DNA of 64,000 bases. Origin: Actinostola sp. cb2023 (Eukaryota > Cnidaria > Anthozoa > Actiniaria > Actinostolidae). How positions within the stretch are numbered: position 1 is the stretch's first letter; every line of letters starts with the position of its first letter. Of this stretch, positions 34,495 through 64,000 are shown piece by piece. The stretch spans positions 62,001 to 126,000 of the forward strand of contig JAUJYZ010000667.1 of the NCBI GenBank assembly GCA_033675265.1, written 5' to 3'. A program made the translations under genes and the position numbers. Below the pieces are notes generated by a model. That model was not told the DNA's origin, searched no databases, and saw only the letters and a program-made list of their open reading frames with translations.

Positions 34495-35310
34495 GCATAT
34501 CTAAAAATAGCCCAATTTGTGCATTTGATGTCACATGAACCTATATTATTAGAGGAAGGCTCCTAGTAATGGGCTCCTGATAATGGTTAAAAACATATGG
34601 CAAATAAACTTCTTGACGATTTTTTTTCATTTCTTTATAAAATGGATCCATTATTGTTGTAATATGCAAGACTAACAGGCTTCTAAAATCGTATCATTTT
34701 GAAATTTTGATTTTCGTTATGAGAATAGAAATATCAGCGATTGTTTAAATTGTGACGTCATAATGCATGACGTCACTAAAGTACGATTTATGGAATTAAA
34801 GACGATATATAGATACTCGAACATGGAAATGTTTCATATATCCTTTCTCAGTGACAGTACAACCTATTTCCAATGTTATCTGTACACTCAAGCATAAGAT
34901 ATACAATAAATTAATTAATATCTCGAAATTTCCCAATAGTCTAAAACTGACCGTGCATAACCAAGCCTTTAGCAAAGTTCAAATATTGATTACTCAGCTA
35001 ATAGTAACGCTAATAACAAACGGTTTTCGGCATTCAACTCCTCTTAACAACCTCTTTCATCAACGCTACACAAATGAAGTGGATTCCATATTGCTAAAAA
35101 TGGTTCAATTATTGCAACATCCATAGTGACGTCATAAAACATCCATAATTACGTCACAAAACAGCAAAAATATTTACCATCATGAGGTGACCCTATATAC
35201 GAAGTTTGGTCAAAATAAACACATGGGATGGTAAGCTATGGCGAAATATACTTTTTACCCACGTTTTGATGATACATTATTTGGGGGGGTGGTTGGCGCG
35301 ACGTATATGC
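34495..35310 (-). repeat. Right arm of outer palindrome E
   Basis: Reverse complement of 23996-24415, with about 300 extra bases in the middle (about 34600-34960). The outer end carries GGGGGGGTGGTTGG. It contains the GACGTCA-rich stretch also present in the left arm. Confidence 0.75.
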
Positions 35311-35639
35311 CCTTAAAATGTTATAACACAGAGAGAACACAACACTTACAATAGCGCCGTTCACAAACCGGAAGTTACGTAAATGCATAACCGGAAGTAA
35401 GATATATTTACAGATTGTTTTCCAAAGGCTAATTAGTAATAATTAACTACAAAATGCTATGATGTCACATCCCTGCCTCAAATATTTATATTTATTATCA
35501 AACTATACCGCTAACCGGTTACACATTGCTTTTTTTTGTTGAGAAATTGAATAAATATAATCTTGGACAAAAAGTGTTGATAATTTCTCTAAAAAATAAT
35601 AAATTATGCATTTCACTCACAATAATTGCTCATAGAGGC

Positions 35640-35740
35640 CCTCCCCCCCTCCCCCTGGGTCCAATGTTGGTCAGTCGGGTAGAGCAATGACCCAGCCTTA
35701 CTGCAACATTGATTTGGGGGGGGGGGGGGGGGGGGGGGTT
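35640..35740. repeat. Small hairpin flanked by C-rich and G-rich runs
   Basis: CCCCCTGGGTCCAATGTTGG is followed 40 bp later by CAACATTGATTT and a G run at about 35716-35739. The layout (C-run, CAATGTTG, CAACATTG, G-run) is repeated inside the MITE copies at 38000 and 39664. Confidence 0.6.
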
Positions 35741-36196
35741 ATATTGTTTTTCGTCATTTTATGACGTATTATTCATTCAATTAAGATACAAAAAGGTGAA
35801 TTTTCTCAACAATTTTGTCCAAGATTGTAGAGTCGCACTCGGCTCTTATGCTTGTTAAGAGTTCTTTATATTTTGTCGAGTGCGTCTATAACGCTATGAG
35901 CGCATGGACGTGAGTTGACTAATTGATATCCTCATTAGACACAGCCATTTGCAAAAATTCTGGCCGCTACGAAATATCAATATATCAATATATCGGAAAT
36001 TAAATTCCCCTTAAAATGAGTTCACACCAGCAAAGTTGGTAGAAATATTTAGTATAACGTTTATTTGAGTCTTACGTTTGATGTTTGTAAATTTTACTTA
36101 ATTTAATAATTTAGGAAACTTGAAATAGTATTATTTAATTACCCATAATGCACCAGATATATTGATATATTGATATTTCGTAGCGGCCATAATATT
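35741..36196. other. Flank of the 55-bp array
   Basis: It holds two copies, one inverted (about 35950-35995) and one direct (about 36140-36196), of the ATTGATATTTCGTAGCGGCC block that also flanks the 60-bp satellite at 15615 and 20060. Confidence 0.6.
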
Positions 36197-36590
36197 TGCA
36201 AATGACTGTATTTGCAATTGTATGTTGTATAAATGTATACTACAACCTTTCTGCAAATGACTGTATTTGCAATTGTATGTTGTATAAATGTATACTACAA
36301 CCTTTCTGCAAATGACTGTATTTGCAATTGTATGTTGTATAAATGTATACTACAACCTTTCTGCAAATGACTGTATTTGCAATTGTATATTGTATAAATG
36401 TGTACTACAACCTTTCTGCAAATGACTGTATTTGCAATTGTATGTTGTATAAATGTATACTACAACCTTTCTGCAAATGACTGTATTTGCAATTGTATGT
36501 TGTATAAATGTATACTACAACCTTTCTGCAAATGACTGTATTTGCAATTGTATGTTGACGTATAAATGTATACTACAACCTTTCTGCAAT
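36197..36590 (+). repeat. 55-bp tandem array, seven units
   Basis: Units start at 36197, 36252, 36307, 36362, 36417, 36472 and 36527. Each reads TGCAAATGACTGTATTTGCA and ends with ACTACAACCTTTC. The last unit has a 3-bp insertion (GACG). The first unit grows directly out of the TTTCGTAGCGGCC flank. Confidence 0.93.
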
Positions 36591-37281
36591 CGAGTGTATA
36601 TAGCTAATTGCATAATCATTGTCGGGTTGAAAATCATAAATCATAGAAGATGAAACCGCAAGGATGGATGGGAAATCAGTTCATGACCTGCATTACATGC
36701 ATATATATTCAATGTTCTCGTAGTTTTGAAGATATATGAGCTAGTTAACTAAGATCCTAAAAGTCTGGATAAAAAGGTCGATGATTTGACGGTGTTATTT
36801 GAGAGTTTCACTGAATTTCCCAGAATTCCTTTTGGTCATAGCTTTATATATATAAATTAGTTAATATACATTTCGTGGGTATACAGTGCATTATTTCCTA
36901 TATAATGTCTCTAGTCATTCACTGCATTTTCAATCTTTATTTGCTTTCAGTTGAGAGAGAAAATTCCAATAATTCAATCATATAATTGTGATTCAAATTG
37001 AGATGTTTTCGATTACTTGCGAGAACTGAACATTTGAATTGTGAGAAATCCCTATTAAAGTGGGGCATCATTTTGTATCCAGAAACCCCCAATGATGAGA
37101 GGGGTCTGGTTAATGATGATAATGAGAGCACCGACAGAATTGACATAGATTCGCGCGTCCAGAATTATTTTGCTCTCGTTCGACTGAGTCTGGAGGGGAA
37201 AGAGCGACTGTTCGCAGTCTAGGATTGGTATAATTAACAGAGCCCAGAATAAAATATGATTAAATCAACTACTTTCCACAG
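36591..37281. promoter_or_regulatory. Region upstream of the receptor kinase start
   Basis: About 690 bp between the array and the first coding exon. The ATG at 37282 is preceded immediately by a good acceptor, TTTCCACAG, so a 5' UTR intron is possible and the true promoter may lie in or left of this stretch. No TATA box was assigned. Confidence 0.35.
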
Positions 37282-62472
<25,191 letters not shown>

Positions 62473-62945
62473 GTGAGTTAACGTTGAATCATTTTTGTAT
62501 TCTACATGCCGAAGTCACCCAGCCAAGAGAACCGCTGGATGAATTATCTGCTAGTACGAGTTCTGGGGCGTGATACGCGCTCAAGCGCAATTTATAATTA
62601 TAGCTGGCATTTCCGACAAAAATTAAGTGACAACTGAAGCTATTATAAATCATGCTTATCCAGCTTGTCAAAAATGGAAAGCCGATATGCTGAAAACTCC
62701 GTATTCCATACTCGTGGCGCGTATTCTTTCAGTTGGCGGTACTTGTAGGTCCCAAAAGTTTCTGCCTCCCAAACAAACATATCTACCCGCGCTTCTTTCC
62801 GCTAAGGATATCCTTGTCACCATCTGCCAGCGACTCCTGTCAATATTCGGATGTCTTGGAAATATCTCACTTGATCTTCTTCTCCCAAACAACACATCTA
62901 CCCGCGCTTTCTTCCGCTAAGGATATCCTTGTCACCATCTTCCAG
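62473..62945. other. RTK intron; duplicated short block
   Basis: CTACCCGCGCTT and TTCCGCTAAGGATATCCTTG occur twice, about 110 bp apart (near 62795 and 62915). No kinase exon with HRDLAARN was found between here and 64000. Confidence 0.55.
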
Positions 62946-63400
62946 CACAGGGAGCCCAAGCTTACTATCAGTGTATATATACATGTGACTTTGAAATGTG
63001 CAAATAAAAGTCATAATTTTCATCAAAAGTATTTGTTGTTGCTATATCTTATGTTTAAAATCCTCTCTGAGTTGCCTGGAGTTGTTATTTGAGTTAAATT
63101 TGATTGTTTTCTTTTTTACTTACCTCTCTCTCCCTATACATAGTAAAGGGTGGAAACCGAGACCAACATCGAAGCCGGCCCAACAAAATGTCCCGTTTCA
63201 CCAACAAATATACTTCCAATCACGTTCAGATTCACACAGCTCACGGCCAGACAATGCACTTAACACAGTCCTTCACAGAAAACGATGAAAAGTGAAGCGA
63301 TTCTAATAAATACATCGAGAGCAATCGTTTAGAACTTTCATTTTAGATGCCACTAACACACAATCGGTCCGATCTACGCGGACGGTACTGGGACCCAGCA
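62946..63400 (+). mobile_element. Dispersed repeat R, copy 2
   Basis: Second copy of the 7016-7486 repeat in the same orientation, with a few indels that break the peptide frame. It ends at GGGACCCAGCA, where element V begins. Confidence 0.8.
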
Positions 63401-63561
63401 CACAGGCAGCCCAACCATTCCTTTTGAGGCTACTAAATAATTCAATATAAATGATATTTGCGTCGTTTTTTGATGGGTTTCCTGTGGTAGAGCGCGCGCG
63501 CGCGCAATACGTAAGGTTGGGTTCCCTGTGCATAAACATGTATTATGTTGGGCTTCCTGTG
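63401..63561 (+). mobile_element. Short element V, copy 2
   Basis: It begins CACAGGCAGCCCAACC and ends TTGGGCTTCCTGTG. A CG dinucleotide run (about 63494-63505) lies in the middle. Confidence 0.7.
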
Positions 63562-64000
63562 TGCGTCCTGCGGGACACGCCCGCAGCAATGTGTATATTG
63601 AAACAAGGTATGAAACTGATGGCGTATCATGGCCTGATGTGCGCCGCACGCATCTGGTGGAAATTTTCCGTGAAACATTCGGATTTTACTTTCCGAAGCC
63701 GCCGTACGCTACAGGCCCGTGGCCCGTGGGGGGTACCCAGGGTAAAGTAGCTGAAGTTTTTCAAAATGGTGGGAAATCTGAAGAGAAGTTCGTGAAACAA
63801 AGACTAATTTTTTCGGTGTAAGCGTTTGGATTCTATTCGTTATTCATGGTAAGTTTAGAAGTTCACAATTCTTGTCAACTTTAAGTAACTTTAGAAGGAA
63901 TTGGACGATTTTAAAGTAATCCTTTTATATTTTCAATGGTGGAGAATTGCATGTTGTGCTCGACACACGATAGTTTTGTTGAAAAGTAAAGCTCAACTAA
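63562..64000. other. Unassigned sequence at the window edge
   Basis: An open stretch on the plus strand (about 63590-63820) reads HLVEIFRETFGFYFPKPPYA. I do not recognise it, and it lacks clear splice signals. It may be a transposon-borne coding remnant. Confidence 0.35.

Noticed and set aside
36197..36590. CRISPR-like array
   Set aside because: The 55-bp units are head to tail and nearly identical throughout; there are no variable spacers.
36998..37222. 74-codon frame just upstream of the RTK start
   Set aside because: It ends in a stop before the signal-peptide exon, shows no domain, and is out of register with it. At most it lies in a 5' UTR region.
63528..63821. 97-codon frame as a further kinase exon
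   Set aside because: No HRD, DFG or APE motif and no matching acceptor. It starts within element V.

Overview
The window looks like a repeat-saturated invertebrate nuclear genome. Phase-1 CUB exons, GT-AG introns of 0.1 to 12 kb, a single-exon class A GPCR, CR1/L2-like and L1/Tx1-like LINEs, a tRNA-derived SINE and dozens of MITE-like palindromes all point that way. The GPCR style and the CUB-receptor-kinase architecture make a cnidarian (anthozoan) my best guess; the sequence alone does not prove it. Base composition is AT-rich throughout. There are no bacterial-style operons, CRISPR arrays or rRNA genes.

Host genes. (1) A single-exon rhodopsin-family GPCR, 352 aa, minus strand, 3505-4563. 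(2) A receptor tyrosine kinase on the plus strand, assembled here from ten exons between 37282 and 62472: signal peptide, five CUB domains, transmembrane helix and the N-terminal half of a tyrosine kinase domain. All splice phases agree and about 903 codons contain no stop. The rest of the kinase lies past the right edge. Two CUB exons are a recent in-frame duplication of the preceding pair, and one intron is about 12 kb long and full of transposons. (3) A PIF1-helicase-like exon fragment at 7745-8011. (4) An unrecognised phase 0-0 exon on the minus strand at 52503-52811.

Repeats by region. 1-8 kb: small MITEs, a poly-C-capped element end, and an L1-like 3' end inserted in a Tc1/mariner-like MITE. 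8.3-14.7 kb: a near full-length but broken CR1/L2-type LINE, split by a 1.83-kb foldback element with an 8-bp target duplication. 15.4-20.6 kb: a 60-bp satellite of about 44 units with a 360-bp higher-order period, interrupted by a 1.3-kb long-inverted-repeat element. 22.4 kb: a shorter, inverted relative of that satellite. 24-35.3 kb: nested palindromic elements with three TTAA-flanked elements (A, B, C) abutting end to end. 36.2-38 kb: two more satellites. 52.8-61.7 kb: two further multi-kilobase palindromes.

Main message. A large set of elements here end exactly at TTAA and carry long inverted repeats, up to 1.1-kb arms. They are nested so that one arm often preserves the empty site of an insertion in the other. 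A second unusual family has terminal inverted repeats capped by poly-G/poly-C runs. The strongest host-gene discovery is the CUB receptor tyrosine kinase and its fresh CUB-pair duplication.
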